Made by a program: the position numbers and the translations under genes
Notes under the pieces: model-generated
Told to the model about the DNA's origin: nothing
The model's input: the letters and a program-made list of their open reading frames with translations, nothing else
Database searches by the model: none
IMG/VR virus record: IMGVR_UViG_3300009000_000035
Location: 1-28,069 of that record
Direction: 5' to 3' (one strand)
DNA length: 28,069 bases
From: a virus
Part shown: piece by piece, positions 1-5,920 of the stretch
How positions within the stretch are numbered: position 1 is the first letter of the stretch
Layout: the number at the start of each line of letters is the position of its first letter

Positions 1-214
1 TGGGGTGCTCACACAAGGTGAGACAGGCTCTGTCTAGTAGGACTAGACAACAGACAGGCAGGGGGGAGGGGGGGTCATATTGTGTGCGTGTGCAATGTGC
101 AGACAGGCAGGGGGGTGGGGGGTCTACACCTAAAGAATGTGCAGGGGGTGTGCAGGCATAAGTGCAGGTAGGGGGGGTGTTTCCAAAAAAATCCAAATTT
201 TTTTGCTTCAGGGG
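1..214. other. G-rich, TGCAG-rich non-coding leader
   Basis: No gene is seen here. The plus strand has several runs of six or seven G, a twice-repeated CAGACAGGCAGGGGGG near 50 and 100, and five copies of GTGCAG between about 95 and 175. An inverted pair CTGTCTAGT / ACTAGACA lies near 30-50, and a T-tract sits just before the first promoter. The TGCAG copies resemble the core of the promoter-spacer motif found elsewhere in the window, so this may be a cluster of binding sites for the same regulator. G-quadruplex formation is possible. Whether it lies near a genome end cannot be told from this window. Confidence 0.5.
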
Positions 215-243
215 TTGACAATGTGCAGGAAGGTCTCTATGAT
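215..243 (+). promoter_or_regulatory. Sigma70-type promoter with TGCAGGAAGGT spacer
   Basis: TTGACA (215-220), a 17-bp spacer and TATGAT (238-243): a near-perfect vegetative promoter. The spacer contains TGCAGGAAGGT (224-234), shared exactly with four other promoters here. It drives the gene at 298 after a leader of about 50 nt. Confidence 0.85.
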
Positions 244-297
244 AGTTCTCAACAGGTCAGGCACACCGCAAGGCCACAGAGAGAAAGAGACACCCAA

Positions 298-552
298 ATG
301 AGCTTCACCGCATACACCGCAAACAAATCCTACGGGGTCAGCATCACCGCTGGCGGAGTTACCTACAATTTCCACGTTGACCGTCCGGAGCAGGTGCAGC
401 GTCTCATCAATGAGTCAACCGAGGTCACCGCAGTCGAGGTCATCGAGCAGACTCACACTCACAACGACACGACCTACCGCACCATGCCTCTGGGCGAGGT
501 TCTCACTCTCGCTCGTGAGGGTGTCTACAGCCCCACCGCATCTGTCGTCTGA
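298..552 (+). CDS. Small conserved-type phage protein, function unknown
   Basis: An 84-residue protein beginning MSFTAYTANKSYGV. I do not recognise a family. It is acidic with no Cys and no membrane segment; the pattern of alternating hydrophobic residues in the first half suggests a small beta-rich domain. The start at 298 was chosen over the longer upstream frame because GAGAAAGAGA lies at shine-dalgarno distance and the promoter at 215-243 would put the transcript start after the upstream ATG. It is the first of the plus-strand mini-cassettes: own promoter, one gene, own terminator at 577-603. Ala and Thr codons often read ACCGCA, a pentamer-biased usage seen over the left half of the window. 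Confidence 0.75.
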   Translation: MSFTAYTANKSYGVSITAGGVTYNFHVDRPEQVQRLINESTEVTAVEVIEQTHTHNDTTYRTMPLGEVLTLAREGVYSPTASVV

Positions 553-576
553 CACACCGCAAGCCCCCCCGAGAGA

Positions 577-603
577 GCCCCCGCCTAGTGCGGGGGTTCT
601 TTC
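577..603 (+). terminator. Intrinsic terminator
   Basis: Stem CCCCCGC (78-84 of this block) with GCGGGGG, 5-nt loop, then TTCTTTC. It follows the gene ending at 552. Confidence 0.85.
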
Positions 604-645
604 ATGTTGCGACAGAGTTGCGACATAGTTCCTCTAGGAATGGAG

Positions 646-674
646 TTGCGTTCATCATAGAGTTCTGCTTTACT
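646..674 (+). promoter_or_regulatory. Probable promoter TTGCGT-17-TTTACT
   Basis: TTGCGT (646-651), 17 bp, TTTACT (669-674). The same -10 hexamer and the following residues recur in the promoter at 1465-1493, where the spacing is also 17. It would transcribe the gene at 714. Confidence 0.55.
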
Positions 675-713
675 TCTACTGCACGGCAAACAACTCAAGA
701 GAGGAAACGGCGA

Positions 714-1064
714 ATGAATAATCGTCCAGCGTTTCGGAGTCCATGGACTCACGGGGCTAAGGCTTACCCTGAGGCAGACACCTTCGAGGCACTCCGAGAG
801 GGTATGAAGCGTAAGCGAAAGACTCACCTAGTCCACATGCCGAATGATGGTGAAGCAGGGCTCAAGCCATGCGCACATTGCGGCACGTTGCTGGGAGAGC
901 CCTACGCAGTGAATGAGGGTGAAGAGCCTAGCCAGACAGATAAGTGGTCCACTTGGACATGGCTGCCGAAACACAAGGCCGCATATGGGCAGCACTACTA
1001 CTGCTCATGGGCAACCCTGATGAGCGACCTATTCGATGCAGCAGACAGGGGAGCCATAGTCTGA
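714..1064 (+). CDS. Small protein with CxxC pair, function unknown
   Basis: A 116-residue protein starting MNNRPAFRSPWTHG. A CAHCG pair near residue 52 and a later HYYC near residue 96 could hold one metal ion. The middle is basic (GMKRKRKTH) and the C-terminal part is Trp/Tyr-rich (KWSTWTWLPKH). The start at 714 has AGAGGAAACGGCGA upstream; the longer open frame from 588 would begin inside the preceding terminator and is rejected. No family recognised; a zinc-binding accessory protein of the phage is the most that can be inferred. It stands alone between its promoter (646-674) and its terminator (1073-1107). Confidence 0.75.
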   Translation: MNNRPAFRSPWTHGAKAYPEADTFEALREGMKRKRKTHLVHMPNDGEAGLKPCAHCGTLLGEPYAVNEGEEPSQTDKWSTWTWLPKHKAAYGQHYYCSWATLMSDLFDAADRGAIV

Positions 1065-1072
1065 GAGAGAAA

Positions 1073-1107
1073 GAGCCCTCACTCCTACGGGAGTGGGGGC
1101 CTTTCTT
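1073..1107 (+). terminator. Intrinsic terminator
   Basis: GCCCTCACTCC (1075-1085) pairs with GGAGTGGGGGC (1090-1100), one G-U pair, followed by CTTTCTTA. It ends the cassette of the gene at 714. Confidence 0.85.
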
Positions 1108-1147
1108 ATGTGCGACAGAGTTGCGACACGACACGCCGCATCTGGGC

Positions 1148-1181
1148 TTGACAATGTGCAGGAAGGTTGAGAGGGTTCTAC
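1148..1181 (+). promoter_or_regulatory. Promoter with TGCAGGAAGGT element
   Basis: TTGACA (1148-1153) is followed directly by ATG then TGCAGGAAGGT (1157-1167), identical to the promoter at 215. The -10 is poor: at 17 bp it would be GAGGGT; the better hexamer TTCTAC (1176-1181) is 22 bp away. The conserved -35 plus element argues that it is functional or activator-dependent. Confidence 0.6.
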
Positions 1182-1204
1182 TAACAACGATGAAGGGACA
1201 CCCA

Positions 1205-1399
1205 ATGTTCGGACGCAAGCGCAAGGCCAAGGCAATCACCGCAGAGCCCACCGCACTTCCCATCGCATACGAGGTCTGGTACCGAGACAGCATCGGACGC
1301 TGGACATTCTCAGGCAAGCACAGTAACGTCACCGACGCACGCAAGGCAGTGCGAGCGTTCACCATCGCTCAGGTAGAAATCAGAGAAATCTACGCCTAG
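1205..1399 (+). CDS. Small basic protein, function unknown
   Basis: A 64-residue protein that begins MFGRKRKAKAITAEPT and ends in REIYA. The basic N-terminus is followed by a segment (YEVWYRDSIGRWTFSG) that reads like a small beta hairpin. I do not recognise a family. The ATG at 1205 is preceded by GAAGGGACACCCA; the sequence ACACCCA before the start also precedes the gene at 298, so the two leaders are related. The longer frame back to 944 overlaps the previous gene and its terminator and is a shadow. Own promoter at 1148, own terminator at 1406-1437. Confidence 0.7.
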   Translation: MFGRKRKAKAITAEPTALPIAYEVWYRDSIGRWTFSGKHSNVTDARKAVRAFTIAQVEIREIYA

Positions 1400-1405
1400 G
1401 CGCAA

Positions 1406-1437
1406 GGGCTCCCACCGCATAGGTGGGGGCTCTTTCG
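1406..1437 (+). terminator. Intrinsic terminator
   Basis: GCTCCCACC (1408-1416) with GGTGGGGGC (1422-1430), loop GCATA, then TCTTTC. It closes the cassette of the gene at 1205. Confidence 0.85.
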
Positions 1438-1464
1438 GCTTTACAAAATGTTTATAGCAGAGTG

Positions 1465-1493
1465 TTGCAAAATGCATGAAGGTCTGCTTTACT
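1465..1493 (+). promoter_or_regulatory. Promoter for a leaderless transcript
   Basis: TTGCAA (1465-1470), 17 bp, TTTACT (1488-1493). The spacer has TGCATGAAGGT, a one-base variant (with the same length) of TGCAGGAAGGT. Only six bases separate the -10 from the ATG at 1500, so the transcript should begin at or next to the start codon. Confidence 0.65.
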
Positions 1494-1499
1494 GAAGAT

Positions 1500-1694
1500 A
1501 TGACAACGACGACTACCACCCGCAAGCGATACGCCCCCATCTGCCAGATGTGCGGCACCGATGAAAACGCCGATGAGTGCGAGTATCTCTACGGTGACAT
1601 GCTCCTCTGCAGGGTCACGTTGTGTGAGGCGTGCGAAGAGGGCTTCGACCCCCCCGAGCCCACCGCCTTCCAGAGGCGGCTGGCATGGTCGTGA
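1500..1694 (+). CDS. Zinc-knuckle small protein
   Basis: A 64-residue protein starting MTTTTTTRKRYAPI. CQMC near residue 15 and CEAC near residue 43, with a further Cys between, give a likely four-Cys zinc site; the C-terminus is EPTAFQRRLAWS. The function is unknown; such CxxC mini-proteins are common among actinophage accessory genes. The start at 1500 is chosen because the promoter at 1465-1493 would start transcription there; no shine-dalgarno lies before it, which fits leaderless translation. An upstream ATG at 1476 lies inside the promoter. The gene is followed after 63 nt by the gene at 1758, with no terminator between. Confidence 0.7.
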   Translation: MTTTTTTRKRYAPICQMCGTDENADECEYLYGDMLLCRVTLCEACEEGFDPPEPTAFQRRLAWS

Positions 1695-1757
1695 CCGCAA
1701 GGGCCACCGCATAAAGACCTCAAGACAAAAAACACTAACGACGGAAGGAAAACAGAC

Positions 1758-1952
1758 ATGCCGTACTACACCATCCTTATCGGAAGAGAGACCTTTTTCT
1801 CGCAAGAGATTGAGGCCGACAGCGAGAACGACATCTGGGTTGGCAACTACAGAGTTATCAGCGAGCGTCAGCGAAGCACTACGCCTGATGAAGTAATCCG
1901 AGTGAACGAGCCAGAAGAGGGAGAGGAGGTAAAAAATGACGACGGCAATTAG
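1758..1952 (+). CDS. Small acidic protein, function unknown
   Basis: A 64-residue protein starting MPYYTILIGRETFFS and ending in a very acidic tail (NEPEEGEEVKNDDGN). Its first 35 residues read like a short beta sheet. The family is not recognised. The start has the leader ACTAACGACGGAAGGAAAACAGAC, a variant of the AAACGACGAAAGGA leader box used by many genes in the window. The last 17 bases overlap the start of the DUF3846-like gene at 1936, so the two are translationally linked. Confidence 0.75.
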   Translation: MPYYTILIGRETFFSQEIEADSENDIWVGNYRVISERQRSTTPDEVIRVNEPEEGEEVKNDDGN

Positions 1953-2328
1953 AGTCACCGCAAACGGTGGTCTAGATGAGTGGGATATCTCAGAGAACAC
2001 CCTCAGCAAGATGCAACAGGCCGTGGGAGGTTTGGTGCAGGCTATTGACCTCAGCCCGACCCTCACGATGTGGTGCAATGAAGAGGGTAAATATCAGAAT
2101 CTTGCTCGCAATTTCACCGCACAGGTTCTCTGGGATGCAAGGTTCGGAGGTGGCACCGACTACATCGTGGGCGATGTGGTATTCACAGGTGGCACCGACG
2201 ACGAGGGTGCGACCCTAGGTCTGGACGAGCAGACCGCAGGAATCATCGTGAACGCCCACAAGGCTTGTGAGTTCATCCGCTACTGGATGTCCGACATGCA
2301 ACCGCAGGAAGAGTTCATCGGTTCCTAA
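1936..2328 (+). CDS. DUF3846-like protein
   Basis: A 130-residue protein. The stretch DLSPTLTMWCNEEGK, then LARNFTAQVLWD, then YIVGDVVFTGGTDDEG is the pattern I know from DUF3846-type proteins of phages and plasmids: a conserved NEEGK, a middle N/A element and a GDVVFTGGTDDEG motif. Those proteins are small, cytoplasmic and of unknown biochemical role; some sit with anti-restriction and plasmid accessory genes. The start ATG follows GAGGAGGTAAAAA, a strong ribosome-binding site with the GGTAAAAA octamer, and lies inside the previous gene. A terminator follows at 2354-2386. Confidence 0.8.
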   Translation: MTTAIRVTANGGLDEWDISENTLSKMQQAVGGLVQAIDLSPTLTMWCNEEGKYQNLARNFTAQVLWDARFGGGTDYIVGDVVFTGGTDDEGATLGLDEQTAGIIVNAHKACEFIRYWMSDMQPQEEFIGS

Positions 2329-2353
2329 GACCACACCCCCCTAGTGGAGAGAA

Positions 2354-2386
2354 GGCCCTCAGCGACACGCTGGGGGTCTTTCTCTT
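2354..2386 (+). terminator. Intrinsic terminator
   Basis: CCCTCAGC (2356-2363) pairs with GCTGGGGG (2369-2376), then TCTTTCTCTTT. The next promoter's -35 begins seven bases downstream. Confidence 0.85.
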
Positions 2387-2392
2387 TATCGC

Positions 2393-2422
2393 TTGACAAT
2401 GTGCAGGAAGGTGTAGTACCTT
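2393..2422 (+). promoter_or_regulatory. Promoter with TGCAGGAAGGT spacer
   Basis: TTGACA (2393-2398), TACCTT (2417-2422), 18-bp spacer containing TGCAGGAAGGT (2402-2412). The -35 and element are identical over 20 bases to those at 215 and 1148. Confidence 0.75.
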
Positions 2423-2455
2423 AGAGGTACAAGGTCAAACGACGAAAGGAAAGCC

Positions 2456-2746
2456 ATGTACGCAGGACTCAGCAACTACCCCGCAGGTGTCACCGGCAGA
2501 GAGTATGAAATCGCCGGACCTGACAGCGAGTGGGAAGAGACTAAAGAGTTCGCTTGTGGTAACGACGAGTGCGAAAACTTCGAGGTTGAGGTCGAGGTCG
2601 AGTGCGAGGTTGAGTCATTCCGTGGAACGTGGCGAGCCTTCTGGACCTGCCCGACCTGCAACACCGACCACGAGAAAGAGGGCGAGATGGCCGACGACTA
2701 CGGCCCCGACCCGGACGAGGCGTGGGATAGCAGGTTTGACGACTAA
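2456..2746 (+). CDS. Acidic zinc-ribbon-like protein
   Basis: A 96-residue, strongly acidic protein. CGNDEC near residue 33 and CPTC near residue 66 frame a run of alternating Glu/Val (EVEVEVECEVES), the shape of a two-knuckle zinc ribbon with a beta hairpin between knuckles. The C-terminus is Asp-rich. The function is unknown; the fold suggests nucleic acid or protein binding, but the acidity makes direct DNA binding less likely. The start follows an exact leader box AAACGACGAAAGGA (2437-2450). Own promoter at 2393 and a terminator at 2767-2793. Confidence 0.8.
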   Translation: MYAGLSNYPAGVTGREYEIAGPDSEWEETKEFACGNDECENFEVEVEVECEVESFRGTWRAFWTCPTCNTDHEKEGEMADDYGPDPDEAWDSRFDD

Positions 2747-2766
2747 GAGTCACCGCAAACAGAAAG

Positions 2767-2793
2767 ACCCCCGGAGGTAAAAACCCCGGGGGT
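2767..2793. terminator. Bidirectional terminator between convergent genes
   Basis: ACCCCCGG (2767-2774) pairs perfectly with CCGGGGGT (2786-2793). On plus, TACTTTC follows; on minus, TCTTTCTG follows. It therefore serves both the plus gene ending at 2746 and the minus gene ending at 2810. The loop holds a GGTAAAAA octamer (2776-2783). Confidence 0.85.
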
Positions 2794-2809
2794 ACTTTCA
2801 TGTATGGGC

Positions 2810-3058
2810 TTACTTTCGAGTAGCTCGCTTCTCAGCTGCAGAGAAAACTTCGTCAATCTCTGCGTAAGTGAGGTTGCCATCCTTCAGGTAAGCACGGCTC
2901 AACGCTTCGGCTACCGCAGCAACACCACCAATGCCCGCCATCAAGGCGGACTGCCAAATCTCAACACCCACGAGTGCGCCCGCACCAATGACGGACAGGG
3001 CGGAAACGGTAAAGGTCGCTAGTACACGACCCATGATTGTCTGGAACTTCTTGCCCAA
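2810..3058 (-). CDS. Holin-like membrane protein
   Basis: An 82-residue protein. A hydrophobic stretch of about 45 residues (VLATFTVSALSVIGAGALVG, then a second helix IWQSALMAGIGGVAAVAEAL) is followed by a soluble tail with DGNLTYAEIDEVF, the pattern of many actinophage holins that end in DG-LT-xEI. It would form inner-membrane lesions that let cell-wall enzymes out. The start is the TTG at 3058: AGGAGGT lies six bases upstream, whereas the ATG frame back to 3097 crosses the hairpin at 3080-3117. It lies just downstream of a peptidoglycan-binding protein and a transglycosylase on the same strand, which supports a lysis or entry role. Confidence 0.75.
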   Translation of the reverse strand: MGKKFQTIMGRVLATFTVSALSVIGAGALVGVEIWQSALMAGIGGVAAVAEALSRAYLKDGNLTYAEIDEVFSAAEKRATRK

Positions 3059-3079
3059 GGGCGACCTCCTAAATAACAA

Positions 3080-3117
3080 CGTCCGGGTTACTTCCATTAT
3101 AGAAAGCGACCCGGACG
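3080..3117 (-). terminator. Hairpin between genes, with TATAAT in the loop
   Basis: CGTCCGGGT and ACCCGGACG form a perfect 9-bp stem with a 20-nt loop. On the minus strand the loop reads TATAAT, so the element could stop transcription from the gene ending at 3142, or place a -10 box in a cruciform for the holin gene. No U-tract follows. Confidence 0.5.
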
Positions 3118-3141
3118 GTGTTACTGGTGAAATGCGTCGAA

Positions 3142-3624
3142 CTAAGGCAGAACCTTGATTGTGGTCTTGTCGAACAGGGCCTCAATGACAGCCGCATCGT
3201 TGCAAGCAGCAGCCTCAATGCCCTTGTCCTCTTGGAAGGCACAAAGTGCTTTGCATGTGCCATCACCGATGTCACCACGCTTGTCAGAACCTGCGTCGTA
3301 GTAGCCGTGCTCAATCAGGCGAACCTGAACAGCAGCAACAGACGCAGAGTTGCGAGCGAGACTGCTGAAATCAACAGCACTCAACCGCACAACTGTGTCG
3401 CTGGTTAGCCGGGTCTTCGGTGAAGAACCTGAATTTTTTACCTTCTTGGCAGCCGCAGCTGGAGCAGGAGCTGGTTTCTCCTCAACAACTTCAGCAACTT
3501 CCTCGACTGCTGGTTCCTCGACTGGACGCTCGTGGATGGTTCCGTCTTGGACCATGCCATCGCCGTCGCCATCTACAGCGTCAGCCTTGTACTCGGCATC
3601 CTTCTTGTACTCGTTGTCACCCAT
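3142..3624 (-). CDS. Peptidoglycan-binding-domain protein
   Basis: A 160-residue protein. The N-terminus has a DGDGDGMVQDGT repeat resembling a calcium-binding loop, followed by a Glu/Pro/Ala-rich linker (EEPAVEEVAEVVEEKPAPAP). The C-terminal 75 residues look like a PG_binding_1 domain: AVQVRLIEHGYYDAG, then GDGTCKALCAFQEDKG. Such domains anchor cell-wall enzymes to peptidoglycan. There is no catalytic domain of its own. The ATG at 3624 is preferred because GAGG lies six bases upstream; it overlaps the end of the transglycosylase gene by 8 bp, so the two are coupled and probably act together. Confidence 0.7.
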   Translation of the reverse strand: MGDNEYKKDAEYKADAVDGDGDGMVQDGTIHERPVEEPAVEEVAEVVEEKPAPAPAAAAKKVKNSGSSPKTRLTSDTVVRLSAVDFSSLARNSASVAAVQVRLIEHGYYDAGSDKRGDIGDGTCKALCAFQEDKGIEAAACNDAAVIEALFDKTTIKVLP

Positions 3625-4336
3625 TTGCATCCTCTTCTTCTGGGAACTGGGTCAGCCAATACTTGTAATCGCCAACCCGGCATCCATTATACGCATTGGG
3701 ACCGATGCACCATGGGCCAAACTGGGTACCTTCCTCGGTCATCTGGTACGCAACAGCCGCATTAGTAACTGGGTCATTCAGTTCCTCGTACTGCTCCAAC
3801 CCGTACAGTTCTGCTCGGTGGCGGCCTAGATAGCCAAGCATGTTGATTTGGAACAGACCGTAAGAGTCATCTCCCGTGCTTCTGTCCCCGTTGTACGCAC
3901 CGGGCTTTCCCCGGGACTCACGCATCACGATTGCCCATGCAGTACGCAGAGCATCTCCCTCAAACCCTGTTAGTTCGAGGAGTTCCCGAAGTTCGAGTGG
4001 TTCGAGTATGTCTTCACGGCCTCGGTACTTGATTTCGAGGAGTTCCTCCGGGGTGGGTTCAATCTTCACGGAGTTGATTGGTTCCGGGGGGAGCTCAGCT
4101 GCAGCAAGCTGCCGCTCCAGATTTTTTACCTGCAACTCCCGCCGCATCATCGAGACCCGGAGTTCCTCGATGTCCGGCATCGGAAGAGTTTTTGGAAGTG
4201 CTTCTGATATTGCTGGTTTTAGTGGTGATAGTGGTGGAACTGGTGGTTCTGCCGCAAACGCAGCAGAGGTCACAATAACTAATCCAAGTCCTGCCGCAGC
4301 AAGACTCAAAGCCTGTTGTTTATTGGGTATGCCCAT
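3617..4336 (-). CDS. Secreted lytic-transglycosylase-like protein
   Basis: A 239-residue protein. Residues 1-29 form a signal-peptide-like segment (basic start, LSLAAAGLGLVIVTSAAFA, then AEPP). A Pro-rich and coiled region follows (roughly 30-100). The C-terminal half has the SLT-type lysozyme-fold pattern: AWAIVMRESRGKPGA with the candidate catalytic Glu in RES, then DDSYGLFQINMLGYL, then VAYQMT. Enzymes of this kind cut the MurNAc-GlcNAc bond in peptidoglycan. A signal peptide on a phage muralytic enzyme suggests secretion or display rather than holin-dependent release. The start has AAAGGAGAAGTTC before it. It is upstream of the peptidoglycan-binding protein and the holin. Confidence 0.75.
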   Translation of the reverse strand: MGIPNKQQALSLAAAGLGLVIVTSAAFAAEPPVPPLSPLKPAISEALPKTLPMPDIEELRVSMMRRELQVKNLERQLAAAELPPEPINSVKIEPTPEELLEIKYRGREDILEPLELRELLELTGFEGDALRTAWAIVMRESRGKPGAYNGDRSTGDDSYGLFQINMLGYLGRHRAELYGLEQYEELNDPVTNAAVAYQMTEEGTQFGPWCIGPNAYNGCRVGDYKYWLTQFPEEEDANG

Positions 4337-4411
4337 GAACTTCTCCTTTGTTGGGGGATAAGGGCAGCCGCACAGATGCAGCGAGTCTTTCGTCTCTTTG
4401 TCGGTTCATAT

Positions 4412-4440
4412 ATTGTACCAAAATGCAGGAAGACCCCCCG
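4412..4440 (-). promoter_or_regulatory. Possible promoter with TGCAGGAA element
   Basis: On minus, TACAAT (4417-4412) is a good -10, but no clear -35 sits 17 bases upstream (CGGGGG, inside the preceding terminator). The spacer carries TTCCTGCA, the reverse of the recurring TGCAGGAA element. It would drive the transglycosylase-PG-binding-holin group and may need an activator. Confidence 0.5.
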
Positions 4441-4462
4441 AGATTACTCCCGAGGGGCCTTC
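4431..4462 (-). terminator. Intrinsic terminator
   Basis: On minus, GGCCCCTCG pairs with CGGGGGGTC (one G-U) and is followed by TTCC. It ends the gene that stops at 4476. Confidence 0.75.
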
Positions 4463-4475
4463 GAGTCAGGTCAGG

Positions 4476-5069
4476 CTACTTACCGAAGTAACCCCTGCAT
4501 GTGGGGCCAAGTCTGGTCTCACGAGAAATCTCGTCAGTCAGTTCAGCACCACAGCGTCCGCAGCACTGGTAGTGGTCAGCAAACAAGCGTGTGTACTTGT
4601 AGGGGTCTCGCTTCACAATCTTGGCGAAGACGAGTGCGTCCTCAACAGGAAAGAACGAGCGACTGAAGTGTCCGGGTGCTCCATGCAACTGTCGGAAGTG
4701 CAGGCGGCCCCGGTACTTCTTTAGTTCGCAGAACACCAAGTTGTTCTTGATGGGACGCTTCAGCATGTCCATCATCAACTCTTCAGCCGGGATTGCGTAC
4801 TTTGCCTCAGGCATGTCCGCAACGAAGTTCATCAACTCCTTCATCTTCTCATCACGCTCAGAGAAGTTCGCCGCAGTACGAGCTGTGCTCAACAGCGGTG
4901 CCTTCAGGAACGCCGAGATGAAACTCGATGCGATGTCCTTCGAGATGCCACCCTCTGCCTTCTTTATTGTGTAGAGGTTGATAAGCCCTTGAGGAACGTC
5001 TCGCATCTTGATGATGTCATCGAGGTAGTCGAGTTGCCTCTCGCTTGCTGGGGTGAATGTCGATGTCAT
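4476..5069 (-). CDS. DUF6011-type zinc-knuckle protein
   Basis: A 197-residue protein. The N-terminus (FTPASERQLDYLDDIIKMRD) is the helix that often opens these actinophage and actinobacterial proteins. The end, YQCCGRCGAELTDEISRETR followed by LGPTCRGYFGK, matches the short zinc motif known as DUF6011: CGRCG, then a conserved LGPxC. The middle contains a basic RGRLHFRQLHGAPGHF segment. The molecular role is not established; these genes usually sit among early phage genes. The start has AAGGAGACGAA before it and a variant leader box CAACGACGAAGGAG. Single-gene unit: promoter at 5097-5125, terminator at 4431-4462. Confidence 0.75.
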   Translation of the reverse strand: MTSTFTPASERQLDYLDDIIKMRDVPQGLINLYTIKKAEGGISKDIASSFISAFLKAPLLSTARTAANFSERDEKMKELMNFVADMPEAKYAIPAEELMMDMLKRPIKNNLVFCELKKYRGRLHFRQLHGAPGHFSRSFFPVEDALVFAKIVKRDPYKYTRLFADHYQCCGRCGAELTDEISRETRLGPTCRGYFGK

Positions 5070-5096
5070 TTCGTCTCCTTCGTCGTTGATGGGTAC

Positions 5097-5125
5097 AACC
5101 TACCTGCAATCTGCAGGGAAGTCAA
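5097..5125 (-). promoter_or_regulatory. Promoter with a CCTGCA-N3-TGCAGG palindrome
   Basis: On minus, TTGACT (5125-5120), 17 bp, TAGGTT (5102-5097). The spacer is almost filled by a perfect inverted repeat CCTGCA-ATC-TGCAGG (5103-5117), a symmetric form of the TGCAGG element seen at other promoters. This looks like an operator placed between -35 and -10. Confidence 0.75.
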
Positions 5126-5126
5126 C

Positions 5127-5537
5127 TCATCTACCCCTCAATGAGGGATATTCGTCCCAGAGTTCCTGAGTCTCTTGATAAGACCAGTCACCACGCACAG
5201 TCGGTGCTTGATAGTCCTCCTCCAACTGCAGCATCGTGCTCCAGACCTGATGCAGCGGATGTGCGAAGTCGCTTCCACGAGTCTTCGTCACCTGCGTCTT
5301 GTAGTTGGTGTACTGCATCTGCTCGATGAGGCTCAACACCCAGTCCGCATACTGCTGCCGGGTCACAACAACTCGATGTGGGTAGTCGGTGTAGCGGTCG
5401 GGGTACACAATTTTTACCCCAGTCATCGCCATCAACGGCTCCAAACTCTTCTTCTCACGAGCTCGAACCACAATCTTGTTCTTGTCTTTGGGGTCCATGA
5501 CTGCACTCACAAACCCAGTTTCACTGAACAACCACAT
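5127..5537 (-). CDS. Conserved actinophage-type protein, function unknown
   Basis: A 136-residue protein that opens MWLFSETGFVSAVMDP and continues with VRAREKKSLEPL and VVVTRQQYADWV. I recognise this order (MWLF, VRAR-KSLEPL, YP-RVVVTR, FAHPLHQVW) from proteins found in very many actinobacterial phages, always annotated as hypothetical. No Cys pairs and no membrane segment. The reading fits a small alpha/beta cytoplasmic protein. The start follows AAGGAGGACAACGT, a strong shine-dalgarno. It is the last gene of an operon that runs 7011 to 5127. Confidence 0.75.
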   Translation of the reverse strand: MWLFSETGFVSAVMDPKDKNKIVVRAREKKSLEPLMAMTGVKIVYPDRYTDYPHRVVVTRQQYADWVLSLIEQMQYTNYKTQVTKTRGSDFAHPLHQVWSTMLQLEEDYQAPTVRGDWSYQETQELWDEYPSLRGR

Positions 5538-5555
5538 ACGTTGTCCTCCTTCTCT

Positions 5556-5723
5556 TTATCGTTCTCTCGCAGCCAGCGTTGCCGCAGCAACAGCCGCAAG
5601 TCCAAAGGCAATCACCAAGTCGGTGTAGCCCCAAAATGCGAGCGCAATGCTGGTCACTGCACACGCAGCCGCAATGACTGATGTCCAGACCAGACCACGC
5701 AGCACTCGACGCAGCCTTTTCAT
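5556..5723 (-). CDS. Two-helix small membrane protein
   Basis: A 55-residue protein found by reading the sequence: a basic start MKRLRRVLRG, a hydrophobic helix (LVWTSVIAAACAVTSIALAF), a short turn (WGYTD), a second helix (LVIAFGLAAVAAATLAA) and RER at the end. The ATG overlaps the stop of the HTH gene as ATGA, a typical coupled junction. Positive residues at both ends predict both termini inside the cell. The function is unknown; size and topology allow a holin-like, antiholin-like or membrane-anchor role. Confidence 0.65.
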   Translation of the reverse strand: MKRLRRVLRGLVWTSVIAAACAVTSIALAFWGYTDLVIAFGLAAVAAATLAARER

Positions 5724-5917
5724 CGCTGCACCTGCTTGTCAGGTCGAGTTCGTCCCAGCAGTCGCTGGCTGGGGTCACGGAACTCAATCCCCTTCGACCA
5801 GATGGCCTTACGAGCAGTTCGGTACGCAACACCAAGGTTTGACGCTACGGCCTCGACCGAAAGTGCCTCCTCCGTGTACAACCTTGCTGCTTCGTCAGCA
5901 ATCTTGTCTACCTTCAT
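5720..5917 (-). CDS. Helix-turn-helix protein
   Basis: A 65-residue protein. Residues 5-45 (IADEAARLYTEEALSVEAVA, then SNLGVAYRTARKAIWSKGIE) have the layout of a homeodomain-like/resolvase-type HTH: helix, LSVEAVASNLGVAYRTARKA as helix-turn-helix, then a basic tail (RTRPDKQVQR). It probably binds DNA. Similar mini HTH proteins in actinophages are annotated only as DNA-binding. The start follows AAGGAGAGTAAAAA, a variant of the GGTAAAAA ribosome-binding site. It is coupled to the membrane protein downstream and lies 3 bp after the stop of the gene at 5921. It is a candidate for binding one of the palindromic promoter elements, but nothing in the sequence links them. Confidence 0.7.
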   Translation of the reverse strand: MKVDKIADEAARLYTEEALSVEAVASNLGVAYRTARKAIWSKGIEFRDPSQRLLGRTRPDKQVQR

Positions 5918-5920
5918 TTT

